40,802 nt of DNA from Peribacillus muralis (GTDB taxonomy: Bacteria; Bacillota; Bacilli; Bacillales; DSM-1321). The stretch is from positions 37,934 to 78,735 of the forward strand of contig NZ_LMBV01000020.1 in assembly GCF_001439925.1 (NCBI RefSeq), given 5' to 3'. The notes beneath the pieces are model-generated. The model was given only the letters and a program-made list of their open reading frames with translations. It did not search any database and was not told the DNA's origin. The translations under genes and the position numbers were made by a program. This document shows positions 24,915-32,668 of this stretch, in pieces; position 1 is the stretch's first letter; every line of letters begins with the position of its first letter.

Positions 24915-26420
24915 TCATGATTCTTCTTTTGCGGGTGTTTCTACTCTCGTTTTTCCCATAAAGAAAACGGTGATGGCTGCAAGCCCAATCGGGATGAGCG
25001 CCAAGGTGAATATCAATGAAATGGAATCGGACATGGCATGAACGATTTTATCCAAGATAAAGTCGGGTATCTCGGCACGTGCATCGGATTGGAAGAGCTG
25101 ACGTGGATCTTGCAACAATCCTGGATCCGGACCGCCTTGCATTCCTTTGAAGGCGTCCGCCATCTTACTTGTAAATACATTGTTTTGTATTGCCCCATAA
25201 ATCGTAACACCGAGCGTCATTCCAAATGAGCGAAGGAATGAGTTTGTAGAGTTGGCCGAGCCGCGGAATTTTGGCTCCAGATTATGAATGGAGGCAATAG
25301 GTAAAAGGGAGAAGGAGAAGCCCATCCCAAAACCAGTCAGAATCATGAACAAAGTTAATGAAGCCCTGCTCGTATCAGGGGTAATCGTCCCTAAGAGCAA
25401 CATTCCAACGAAATAGCAGATGACGGAAATCGCCATTAAGTTGCGAAAGCTTGTTTTTGTATTGAATATCCCGCCAATTGCACTGCCGACTACAGAGCCA
25501 AGCATCATTGGTGTGAGAATCAACCCGGCATTCGTGGCAGAGCCACCATATACGGCCTGGACGAAAATCGGGATATAGACCGTTAAAATGATGAATGTGC
25601 CGCCATAAAGGATCGCTAAAATTTGGGAAGTGGCAAACAATCGCCTTTTAAACAGCCACAATGAAATGATTGGATCTTTTGCTCTTCTTTCGAAAAAGAA
25701 AAAAGAAACGAAGAACACGACAAAGCTAGCAAACAGAGCGATGATTGGAGAAGAAGACCAACCATACTCCCCGCCCAATTCGAGCGCAAACATTAAGCTG
25801 ACAACGGCAATGACGAGCGTAGCTGCGCCGCCCCAATCGATTTTTTGCTCTTGGGTGTTTGCCGACTCCTTGTAATATTTCGAGATGAAGAATAGCGATA
25901 TGATTCCAATCGGAACGTTGACGTAAAAGATCCAGTGCCAGCTGGAATACTCGGTAATATAAGCACCTAATAGCGGGCCCAATACGCTTGAGGCACCGAA
26001 TACAGCACCGAAAAGCCCGGTTAACTTCCCGCGCTTCTCTGGCGGGAAAATATCAAAGATGATGGTAAAGGCTATTGGCATCAGAGCGCCTCCGCCAATT
26101 CCCTGGATTGCACGGAAGATGCTTAATTGCACGATGCTTTGAGCCATGCCGCATAATGCTGAACCGATTAAAAAGACGACCAGTCCAAAAATGAAAAACC
26201 TTTTTCTTCCATACATATCGGATAGCTTACCGAAAATCGGCATGCTTGCCATCGTGGCGACCATATAAGCAGATGTGACCCAGACAAACTTATCGAACCC
26301 GCCTAAATCAGATACGATCGTTCCCATGGCAGTCGCCACGATCGTATTATCCATTGCTGACATCAAGATGCCCAATAAAAGCCCGGCAACAATGAATTTC
26401 TGGTGGTTTTGATTGTTCAT
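24915..26420 (-). CDS. MFS drug exporter, DHA2 (14-TM, EmrB/QacA) family
   Basis: The 501-residue protein has about 14 hydrophobic segments. It shows L-M-S-A-M-D-N-T-I-V-A-T-A in helix 1 (motif D1), motif A G-K-L-S-D-M-Y-G-R-K-R after helix 2, and the antiporter motif C G-A-S-S-V-L-G-P-L-L-G-A in helix 5. This is the DHA2 proton-coupled multidrug exporter family. The substrate cannot be read from sequence. ATG follows AAGGAGG at 7 bases. It is divergent from a MarR regulator with a perfect palindrome between, so it is very probably repressed by that MarR and induced by its ligand. Confidence 0.88.
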   Translation of the reverse strand: MNNQNHQKFIVAGLLLGILMSAMDNTIVATAMGTIVSDLGGFDKFVWVTSAYMVATMASMPIFGKLSDMYGRKRFFIFGLVVFLIGSALCGMAQSIVQLSIFRAIQGIGGGALMPIAFTIIFDIFPPEKRGKLTGLFGAVFGASSVLGPLLGAYITEYSSWHWIFYVNVPIGIISLFFISKYYKESANTQEQKIDWGGAATLVIAVVSLMFALELGGEYGWSSSPIIALFASFVVFFVSFFFFERRAKDPIISLWLFKRRLFATSQILAILYGGTFIILTVYIPIFVQAVYGGSATNAGLILTPMMLGSVVGSAIGGIFNTKTSFRNLMAISVICYFVGMLLLGTITPDTSRASLTLFMILTGFGMGFSFSLLPIASIHNLEPKFRGSANSTNSFLRSFGMTLGVTIYGAIQNNVFTSKMADAFKGMQGGPDPGLLQDPRQLFQSDARAEIPDFILDKIVHAMSDSISLIFTLALIPIGLAAITVFFMGKTRVETPAKEES

Positions 26421-26499
26421 TTATTATCCTCCTTCGTTTCAACCAATTCATGAATTTGCTTTACATGGTTGAAAGGTAAACGTTAAGATTAAACAAAAC

Positions 26500-26524
26500 A
26501 TTTATCTTGAAAATCAAGATAAAT
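26500..26524. promoter_or_regulatory. 25-bp perfect palindrome, likely MarR operator
   Basis: ATTTATCTTGA (26500-26510), AAA, then the exact complement TCAAGATAAAT (26514-26524). It is centred in the divergent region, 26 bases before the MarR start and 80 bases before the exporter start, and is the best dyad there. Confidence 0.8.
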
Positions 26525-26549
26525 TTAAGTTTAAAAGGGGGGGCATTTC

Positions 26550-27026
26550 ATGTCAAGCGGTAAAGAGGTAAATGTAGCTCTATTAGAGAGTTTGACTCAT
26601 GGCTTGCAGCGGTTCGGAATGAGATCCGTTTTATTTCAACAAAACATGGCCCAAAAGATAGGTGTGACCCATACTGACTTGAAGACTGCCGAAATATTGA
26701 AAGAAACAGGCGCGATAACCGCAGGTGAGCTTTCGAAAATTACAGGATTGAGCACAGGTTCGGTTACGGCATTGATCAATCGCCTTGAAAAATCCGGATA
26801 TGTAAAAAGAGATCAGGATCACAAGGATGGAAGGCGCGTCATGATTGCACCGATACCTGAAAGGCAGGAACAGATCAAATCGCATTATCAATCACTGTCG
26901 GCGGCCACGCAGGATTTATGCTCCACTTATAACGAGCAAGAGCTGATATTCGCAATCCAGTTTATTGAGGATATCACAAATATCATGGATAAAGAAATTG
27001 ACAAATTAATGAGCGAACGAGGGTAG
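26550..27026 (+). CDS. MarR-family regulator of the divergent exporter
   Basis: The 158-residue protein has a MarR winged helix: T-A-G-E-L-S-K-I-T-G-L-S-T-G-S-V-T-A-L-I recognition region, then R-D-Q-D-H-K-D-G-R-R-V in the wing. Its first ~30 residues contain the dimerisation helix. The ATG follows AAAAGGGGGGG, a G-rich ribosome site. Control of the neighbouring exporter and of itself through the 25-bp palindrome is inferred from the divergent layout, which is typical of MarR/exporter pairs. The ligand is unknown. Confidence 0.88.
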   Translation: MSSGKEVNVALLESLTHGLQRFGMRSVLFQQNMAQKIGVTHTDLKTAEILKETGAITAGELSKITGLSTGSVTALINRLEKSGYVKRDQDHKDGRRVMIAPIPERQEQIKSHYQSLSAATQDLCSTYNEQELIFAIQFIEDITNIMDKEIDKLMSERG

Positions 27027-27047
27027 CTGATAGGGGCTACCTTTTTT
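27022..27047 (+). terminator. Terminator after the MarR gene
   Basis: GGTAGC (overlapping the stop codon) pairs with GCTACC, followed by TTTTTT. Confidence 0.75.
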
Positions 27048-27093
27048 ATATAAGAAACGAATGGAAAATGCTACATTTCAAATAAAATATATA

Positions 27094-27123
27094 TTGATAA
27101 TGATTTTCATTATCTGCTAATAT
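27094..27123 (+). promoter_or_regulatory. Fur-controlled promoter of the efe operon
   Basis: TTGATA (27094-27099) and an extended -10, TGC-TAATAT (27118-27123), are spaced by 18 bases. The spacer and -35 are covered by GATAATGA-TTT-TCATTATC (27096-27114), a perfect dyad matching the 19-bp Fur box. Iron-loaded Fur would block the promoter, so the operon is expected to be induced in iron starvation. Confidence 0.85.
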
Positions 27124-27157
27124 GAATCTACAAATCATATTAAAGGGAGAAAACATT

Positions 27158-28003
27158 ATGAAAAAAGCAAAGGCGTCATTAGCAGTCCTGCTATCCACCA
27201 GTCTATTATTCGGATGTGCGCAGGAAAACGAAGGGACTAAGCCGGCAGATGACAAAGCCAAAGAAAAAAGTGTGAGTAAGCTGGATGATGTATCGCGTGA
27301 GTACCGCGAATATGCGATCAATGAAATAGAAGAATTTGTACAAGCTACGGAAGAATTTACGACGGCGGTATCAGCCGGTGATCTTGAAAAGGCTAAGGAA
27401 GTGTACGCGCCAGCCCGTATGCATTACGAGAGAGCCGAACCGATCGCTGAAGTATTTGGTGACCTAGATCCGAAAATCGATGCACGTGAAGGTGATGTCA
27501 AGGATGAAGAATGGGGTGGGTACCACCGCATTGAAATGGGATTATGGCAAGAAAACACGACAAAAGGATATGAAAAGTATGCAAAGCAGTTGATGAGCGA
27601 TGTCAATTTGCTTCGTGCCAAAGTTGAAACGGTTGATGTCACGCCGGATTTATTGATCACGGGTGCAGTCGATCTATTGAATGAGGTTTCAACAAGTAAA
27701 GTTACAGGAGAAGAGGACCGGTATTCTCATACGGATTTATATGATTTCGTTGCCAATGTTGAAGGGGCAGAAAAGATTTTTGAACTGCTTACTCCAGCGT
27801 TAAAAGAAAAGGATGCAAAGCTTGCTGAGGAAATCCAACAACGTTTTGACGAAGTGTATGCCCTGCTTGAAAAGCATAAGGAAGGGGATGGATACATTTC
27901 ATATACGGATTTAAAAAAATCCGAAGTTAAAGAGCTAAGTCAAGCGATCGATGCCTTGGCTGAACCGCTTTCGCAAATAGGGATTGTAACGGAGGAATCA
28001 TAA
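27158..28003 (+). CDS. efeO: EfeO-type iron uptake lipoprotein (M75/imelysin fold)
   Basis: The 281-residue protein starts with a lipoprotein signal (M-K-K-A-K, hydrophobic stretch, lipobox L-F-G-C with Cys about 20). It continues as an M75/imelysin-like helical domain with the G-x-H-x-x-E motif (G-Y-H-R-I-E-M-G-L-W). It matches the iron-binding EfeO (YwbM) of the EfeUOB system, outside the membrane, passing iron to EfeU. ATG 27158 follows AAAGGGAG; an in-frame start at 27122 would overlap the -10 element. The N-terminal cupredoxin domain of E. coli EfeO is absent, as in Bacillus. Confidence 0.9.
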   Translation: MKKAKASLAVLLSTSLLFGCAQENEGTKPADDKAKEKSVSKLDDVSREYREYAINEIEEFVQATEEFTTAVSAGDLEKAKEVYAPARMHYERAEPIAEVFGDLDPKIDAREGDVKDEEWGGYHRIEMGLWQENTTKGYEKYAKQLMSDVNLLRAKVETVDVTPDLLITGAVDLLNEVSTSKVTGEEDRYSHTDLYDFVANVEGAEKIFELLTPALKEKDAKLAEEIQQRFDEVYALLEKHKEGDGYISYTDLKKSEVKELSQAIDALAEPLSQIGIVTEES

Positions 28004-29290
28004 TTGAAGGAAAATACGCCGAGTGATGAAACGAAGCTTTTCACTAAAAAGGTGAGCCGCCGCAAAATGTTGAAAACGGCAGGAGTCGGTGGAATCGGAG
28101 TCGTGATAGGAGCATCTGGAATTGGCGGGCTGTTGACGCTCTCCGATTCAAGGGCGAAGGGACAAACGAAAGATATTGTCCCTTTTTATGGGGCGCACCA
28201 AGCGGGAATCACCACCGAAACGCAGGATAACCTGTATTTCGCTTCTTTGGAAGTCACCACGGATAAAAGGTCTGATTTAATTCAGTTATTTAAGGATTGG
28301 ACAGAGGCCGCTGCCCAGATGACAGCGGGAAACTTGGTGGGAGAAGCATCTCTTAATGCAAATATGCCTCCAAAGGATACGGGGGAAGCGAAAGAATTAT
28401 CACCTTCCAATTTAACGATTACTTTTGGCGTCGGGCCGACCCTGTTTTCAAAGGATGGCAAGGACCGGTTTGGCTTAAAATCAAAAAAACCTGCTGAATT
28501 GAATGCTCTGCCAAAGTTCCCTATGGATGCGTTGGAAGATTCATGGAGTGGTGGGGACATTTGCATTCAAGCATGTGCCGATGATTTGCAAGTCGCTTTT
28601 CATGCCGTCCGGAACTTGGTGAGGATAGGAAGAGGGAAAACGATCATTCACTGGGCGCAGACGGGTTTTCAACGGACTAAGCAAGCCGATTCGGGTAAGA
28701 CGACACCGCGTAATTTATTCGGTTTTAAGGATGGGACGGTCAATCCGGATACGAATGATGGCAGTGAAATGAATGAGCATGTTTGGGTGAAGGTCGGGGA
28801 TGGACCTGACTGGCTTGTTGGCGGCAGTTATATGGTGGTGCGCCGAATCCAGATGTATATCGAGGTTTGGGACCGTACGATATTGAAAGAACAAGAAAAC
28901 ACGTTTGGGCGTCACCGGGACAGCGGAGCTCCATTAGGGATGAAGAATGAGTTTGATCGCGTTGATTTAGAAGCTAAAGATTCAAATGGAAACCAGATCA
29001 TTCCGGAAAACTCCCATATGAGCCTCTCTAGGGGAGACGGCAAAGCAAAAATCCTGAGGCGCCCGTATTCATATGCGGATGGCATGGATCCCAAAACAGG
29101 CAGCTTCAATGCTGGTCTGCTATTCATTTGTTTTCAGCGAAACCCAAGTAAACAATTCATCCCCATACAGGAGCGACTCGCAAAAAATGACAAGCTAAAT
29201 GAGTATATCGTTCACAGGGGAAGTGCCATATTTGCGTGTTTACCAGGTGTGAAAAAGGGTGGGTATATAGGAGATTCCCTTTTTGGATAA
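28004..29290 (+). CDS. efeB: EfeB-type Dyp heme peroxidase, Tat-exported (TTG start)
   Basis: The 428-residue protein has a twin-arginine signal (S-R-R-K-M-L-K-T-A-G-V-G-G, residues ~18-30, then a hydrophobic stretch). It then has the Dyp-type peroxidase domain with G-F-K-D-G-T-V-N-P (the G-x-x-D-G motif) and F-G-R-H-R-D-S-G-A-P-L-G. It is the heme peroxidase of the EfeUOB iron system (YwbN), exported folded by Tat; it oxidises Fe(II) or aids release of iron. The start is TTG 28004, right after the efeO stop and behind GGAGG. No in-frame ATG precedes the Tat motif, so TTG is well supported. Confidence 0.93.
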   Translation: MKENTPSDETKLFTKKVSRRKMLKTAGVGGIGVVIGASGIGGLLTLSDSRAKGQTKDIVPFYGAHQAGITTETQDNLYFASLEVTTDKRSDLIQLFKDWTEAAAQMTAGNLVGEASLNANMPPKDTGEAKELSPSNLTITFGVGPTLFSKDGKDRFGLKSKKPAELNALPKFPMDALEDSWSGGDICIQACADDLQVAFHAVRNLVRIGRGKTIIHWAQTGFQRTKQADSGKTTPRNLFGFKDGTVNPDTNDGSEMNEHVWVKVGDGPDWLVGGSYMVVRRIQMYIEVWDRTILKEQENTFGRHRDSGAPLGMKNEFDRVDLEAKDSNGNQIIPENSHMSLSRGDGKAKILRRPYSYADGMDPKTGSFNAGLLFICFQRNPSKQFIPIQERLAKNDKLNEYIVHRGSAIFACLPGVKKGGYIGDSLFG

Positions 29291-29312
29291 TTTGAATTTA
29301 AGATGTAGGACG

Positions 29313-29353
29313 TAAAATCGCCAGCGTGGATGTAATCCGGGTTGGCGATTTTA
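29313..29353 (+). terminator. Hairpin between efeB and efeU
   Basis: TAAAATCGCCA pairs exactly with TGGCGATTTTA around a 19-base loop, just before the efeU ribosome site. With only a short T run it may attenuate rather than end the operon, lowering efeU relative to efeOB. Confidence 0.55.
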
Positions 29354-29377
29354 GTTCATGAATGAGGAGGGGCGAAT

Positions 29378-31126
29378 ATGAACGTTTTTAAATGGAAGAG
29401 TGGGATAGTGGTTTTGCTGGTCAGTTTTTTAATCATTTTACCTGGTGTCAAAATGGCCTCGGCTGGTGAAAATCACGATCAGCTTTTTGTATATATTGGC
29501 GAAAGTTTAATGAAGCTAAAATCCGGGGAAGTTGAGCAGGTATCGAAAAACATCGATTCATTCGAGAAAGATTGGAAAACGATTAAAACGGACAGCAAAG
29601 ATGCGAAGAAGGTAAGCGGAGAGCTGCAATCCGTAAAAAGTGCATTGAAGGAAGGAGCCTCGACGGCTGATATTAAAAAGCGGCTTTCGGCATTATCAAA
29701 TGCGCTTGTCACCTATGACGCGAAGGAAAACCCCGTTGACAAAACGGACTATAAAGAAAGGTTACAAGCCCTTTTACCTTTAATAGATGAATTGGACGCT
29801 TCTATCACGGCAAAGGATTTTGATCAGGCTAACGTTCAATATGCCAACCTGCTGAATCATTGGACCGACGCGGAGGTTGTTGTCAGGGAAAAAAGTGTGG
29901 CTACATATGGTGAGATCGAAACGAAAATGGCGTTTGTGCGAATTGCGATTACACAAGATCCTCCTGATCAGGAAAAAGCCAAAAGTAATGTAGCTGAATT
30001 AAAAGGACTGATGGAGGATTTCCTCGCTGGCAAAGTTGAAAAAGGAAGCAAGAAGGCAACTTATTCACTTGCAGATGTAACGCAACTGCTTCAAGGAAGT
30101 GTTACAAATATTGAAAAAGATGACATTGATTCGGCCGTTAATCGGTTAAATGAAATTTTAACGATTTGGCCTAATGTTGAAGGGGAGGTCTCCACGAGGG
30201 ACAGCAAGCTTTACAGTGATATGGAAACGAAAGTTCCAACCGCCATCAGCCTCTTGCAATCGAAGAATATTAAGGCGGAGGAAGCAAAGGCGATCGTATC
30301 CGACTTAAACACTAGATTACTACCTTTGGTTGATGATACAAGCTATACAACATGGGATGCCGCACTGATTCTGTTACGAGAAGGATTGGAAGCGCTCTTG
30401 ATTGTAGCTACATTATTATCATTCCTAACCAAAATCGGGCAAGCGGACAAACAGAAATGGATTTGGGCAGGGGTTGGAGCGGGATTAGTTGCCAGTTCCA
30501 TATTGGCTGTCATCATCAACATCGTGTTCTCACAGATCACGGCTGCATCAAGTCGGGAATATATTGAAGGAATCACTGGAATAATGGCAGTATTGATGAT
30601 GTTGACGATTGGCATTTGGCTTCATAGTAAAGCGAATGTCCATGCATGGAACCGATATATCAGCAAGCAAATGAACCAGGCCATTGCCACGGGCAGCATC
30701 ATCTCATTTGCGTTAATAAGTTTTCTATCGATATTCCGTGAGGGTGCGGAGACCATTATCTTTTATGCAGGAATGGCACCTTATATGGAAATAAAGCAGC
30801 TGTTAAGCGGGATTTTGCTTGCTTTCCTCACTTTAGTGGTGATTGGTTTCATTATGCTGCGTTACAGTGTGAAATTACCGATGACGTTATTCTTTAAAGT
30901 GGCGACGTTACTCATATATGCTCTAGCTTTCAAGATACTTGGAGTCTCTATCCATTCGCTCCAAGTTTCCCAAGTGATTCCGACAAATACGATCAGCTCC
31001 TTCCCGTTTGTTGAAGCGATAGGTCTTTATCCAACAATCGAAACGCTTGTACCGCAAGCTGCTCTGCTTCTATTGATAATATTCGCTGCTTATTGGGTTA
31101 AAAAAAGCAATTCCTTATCAGGATGA
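29378..31126 (+). CDS. efeU: EfeU-type FTR1 high-affinity iron permease with long N-terminal domain
   Basis: The 582-residue protein has a signal sequence (residues ~8-30, cleaved near M-A-S-A-G). A ~300-residue extracytoplasmic helical domain follows, then an FTR1 permease domain (~325-580) with seven membrane helices and both iron-binding motifs, R-E-G-L-E-A-L-L and R-E-G-A-E-T-I-I-F. It moves Fe(III) into the cell with EfeO and EfeB. The E. coli permease lacks the big N-terminal domain; Bacillus YwbL has a shorter one. ATG 29378 follows GAGGAGGGG. It is the last gene of the iron operon and runs convergently into a DUF4395 gene 11 bases away, with no obvious terminator. Confidence 0.9.
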   Translation: MNVFKWKSGIVVLLVSFLIILPGVKMASAGENHDQLFVYIGESLMKLKSGEVEQVSKNIDSFEKDWKTIKTDSKDAKKVSGELQSVKSALKEGASTADIKKRLSALSNALVTYDAKENPVDKTDYKERLQALLPLIDELDASITAKDFDQANVQYANLLNHWTDAEVVVREKSVATYGEIETKMAFVRIAITQDPPDQEKAKSNVAELKGLMEDFLAGKVEKGSKKATYSLADVTQLLQGSVTNIEKDDIDSAVNRLNEILTIWPNVEGEVSTRDSKLYSDMETKVPTAISLLQSKNIKAEEAKAIVSDLNTRLLPLVDDTSYTTWDAALILLREGLEALLIVATLLSFLTKIGQADKQKWIWAGVGAGLVASSILAVIINIVFSQITAASSREYIEGITGIMAVLMMLTIGIWLHSKANVHAWNRYISKQMNQAIATGSIISFALISFLSIFREGAETIIFYAGMAPYMEIKQLLSGILLAFLTLVVIGFIMLRYSVKLPMTLFFKVATLLIYALAFKILGVSIHSLQVSQVIPTNTISSFPFVEAIGLYPTIETLVPQAALLLLIIFAAYWVKKSNSLSG

Positions 31127-31137
31127 AATATAGTACT

Positions 31138-31563
31138 TCAGCGAAGAGATCTTTTATGGGTATATTGCTTCCATTGATAAAGGATGAAGCAGCCGATGCA
31201 AAACCCAAGAATGGCGATGAGGGAAGCTATCCCGACCAACAAGGTGAACAGAAAACCGATAACAGTCCAACCGAACAGAAAGGATATCAAGCCAGCTCCT
31301 AGGCACACGACAGCAATCAGCTGATTGAATTGCTGCTGCGAATGCTCTTCAGGAATATATTCGGAAGGCTTTTTTTTCAAAAAGAGCTTTGCTAAGCGCA
31401 TAATGGGGTTGAATTTAAAGATAAGACCTAAAAGCCCTGCTGTTAAAGGAACCATTAATAACATAAATTGGCCGGTCAACAAGGCAATGGATACACTTAG
31501 GAAGATGACCCATTGATTCGTGCGTACTAAGGGACGTGGTATGGAGCGAATTTCACTGGTCAT
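31138..31563 (-). CDS. DUF4395 membrane protein
   Basis: The 141-residue protein starts I-P-R-P-L-V-R-T-N-Q-W, has a hydrophobic pair (~18-50), the conserved L-I-F-K-F-N-P-I-M-R-L-A-K-L-F segment, then Q-Q-Q-F-N-Q-L-I-A-V-V-C-L and two more helices (~85-130). This is the DUF4395 pattern: a small four-helix membrane protein, often near thioredoxin-like genes in other genomes; its role is unknown. The ATG has only a weak ribosome site. It is convergent with efeU and divergent from the following Cys-rich gene. Confidence 0.8.
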   Translation of the reverse strand: MTSEIRSIPRPLVRTNQWVIFLSVSIALLTGQFMLLMVPLTAGLLGLIFKFNPIMRLAKLFLKKKPSEYIPEEHSQQQFNQLIAVVCLGAGLISFLFGWTVIGFLFTLLVGIASLIAILGFCIGCFILYQWKQYTHKRSLR

Positions 31564-31665
31564 AGGAAAACCAACTTTCTTGGTGGGATTTATTAACGTT
31601 CATCATATCGGTATTTTACTCATTTGTGAAGCAGTATGATAAGAAAGCGGCTGGAATGGATTTAA

Positions 31666-31680
31666 TTATAATTATTTTAA
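31666..31680 (+). promoter_or_regulatory. PerR-like operator
   Basis: TTATAATTATTTTAA differs at one position from the PerR consensus TTATAATTATTATAA. It lies 7 bases upstream of the -35 of the promoter driving a Cys-rich small gene. The region is AT-rich, so chance is possible. Confidence 0.4.
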
Positions 31681-31687
31681 TTTAGTA

Positions 31688-31715
31688 TTGATTATAATCA
31701 AAAAAGTGCTATAAT
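31688..31715 (+). promoter_or_regulatory. Sigma-A promoter of the 39-residue Cys-rich gene
   Basis: TTGATT (31688-31693) and an extended -10, TGC-TATAAT (31707-31715), are spaced by 16 bases. A 14-base perfect palindrome, TTGATTATAATCAA (31688-31701), covers the -35 and could be an operator. Confidence 0.7.
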
Positions 31716-31753
31716 ATATTTAACATCTAGTTTAAATGAGGAGGGACGGGTAC

Positions 31754-31873
31754 GTGGTAGCTAAAGTATGTGAAACTTGCGGTACACCAATTAAAAAGCT
31801 AAAGCATTCCACCCTATGCCAATGCGGTCCTAAAATATTGAGCACTCAATTTTCTGTGAAAACAAAAAAATAA
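31754..31873 (+). CDS. Cys-rich small protein with paired zinc knuckles (39 aa, GTG start)
   Basis: A 39-residue ORF begins at GTG 31754, nine bases after GGAGGG, and ends 18 bases before a strong terminator. It has C-E-T-C-G near the start and C-Q-C-G-P after 14 residues, i.e. four cysteines that could hold one zinc or iron, with basic tails (I-K-K-L-K-H, V-K-T-K-K). A clean promoter, ribosome site and terminator make it a well-formed single gene despite its size. I do not recognise the family; it is not SR1P-like beyond being tiny and Cys-rich. A PerR-like box suggests redox or metal control, by inference. Confidence 0.7.
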   Translation: MVAKVCETCGTPIKKLKHSTLCQCGPKILSTQFSVKTKK

Positions 31874-31890
31874 ATAGCATATATATAGGT

Positions 31891-31921
31891 AAAAACCGAT
31901 TATCCATTAATCGGTTTTTTT
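31891..31921 (+). terminator. Terminator of the Cys-rich small gene
   Basis: AAAAACCGATTA pairs exactly with TAATCGGTTTTT around a 5-base loop, followed by more Ts. Confidence 0.9.
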
Positions 31922-32096
31922 GTTTCCCAGATGGGTAAAGACCAAAAGAACAGAAATAATACCCCGATTATCCAACACTATTATTTTTCATTTCAGTTAA
32001 AATAATGTACGATTGGAGAATAGAATAAAATGTCAGGGTGTAAGGGCAGGGATTTTGAATTGCCTAAACCATCACGCGACGGTTTGGAGGGGTTAT

Positions 32097-32507
32097 ATTG
32101 GGAACGAGACATTAAAAATTGGCGAGTTGGCGGAAATGGCGAATGTTACGAAACGAACCGTTGATTATTATACGAACCTAGGTTTGCTTAAAGCAGAACG
32201 TTCCGCCTCCAATTACCGTTATTATTCACTCTGTGAACTGGAAAGGCTTCGCCGGATCGAGCGATATAAACGAAAAAACCTTTCATTGGAAGATATAAAA
32301 GAATTGTTAAAAGAAGACATGGAAGCATTATCAGCGATAGAGGAAACTGGGCTTAAGCTGAAAAATAAAATGGATGGCTTGAACGAGGAACTTCAAGAAG
32401 TCATAAGCTTGATAAAAAAAGACGAAAAAAATGAACTTCTTCTAAAAAAACAGATTTCCCATGAAAGCATGACCTTAATCCAATCATTATTAGTGTTGCT
32501 TGTATGA
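32097..32507 (+). CDS. MerR-family regulator, probable ATT start
   Basis: The protein has the MerR helix-turn-helix directly at its start (L-K-I-G-E-L-A-E-M-A-N-V-T-K-R-T-V-D-Y-Y-T-N-L-G-L-L), a wing with N-Y-R-Y-Y-S, and a coiled-coil dimer helix. No effector-binding cysteines follow. No in-frame ATG/GTG/TTG has both position and ribosome site. ATT 32097 lies six bases after GGAGGGG and gives 136 residues, the normal layout. The frame also runs up to TTG 32013 (164 residues) but that adds 28 residues unlike any MerR. It lies upstream of a CNNM/CBS gene on the same strand, an association also seen near Bacillus yhdP/yhdQ. Confidence 0.75.
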   Translation: MGNETLKIGELAEMANVTKRTVDYYTNLGLLKAERSASNYRYYSLCELERLRRIERYKRKNLSLEDIKELLKEDMEALSAIEETGLKLKNKMDGLNEELQEVISLIKKDEKNELLLKKQISHESMTLIQSLLVLLV

Positions 32508-32610
32508 TTGAAATTTATCCCCTATAGTTTAGTGCGCATAGGTGCATAATAACGATATAGGCTAAATGGTTTTGGTGCATGCTGCAGTAATGAAACTAAC
32601 CATTTATACA

Positions 32611-32668
32611 GGAGGTGCTTGGGATTAAACCGTGTATGTCCAGTCCAGCTGTTTAAAGGATTGGCATG
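32611..32668 (+). promoter_or_regulatory. Strong ribosome site and possible leader peptide before the CNNM gene
   Basis: GGAGGTG at 32611-32617 lies ~50 bases upstream of the gene's own start. TTG 32619 would give a 16-codon peptide whose stop TGA overlaps the ATG of the next gene (ATGATG); ATT 32624, at better spacing, gives a 10-codon peptide ending 9 bases before it. An 8-base stem (AAATGGTT/AACCATTT) lies just upstream. Translational control of the downstream gene is a guess. Confidence 0.3.
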
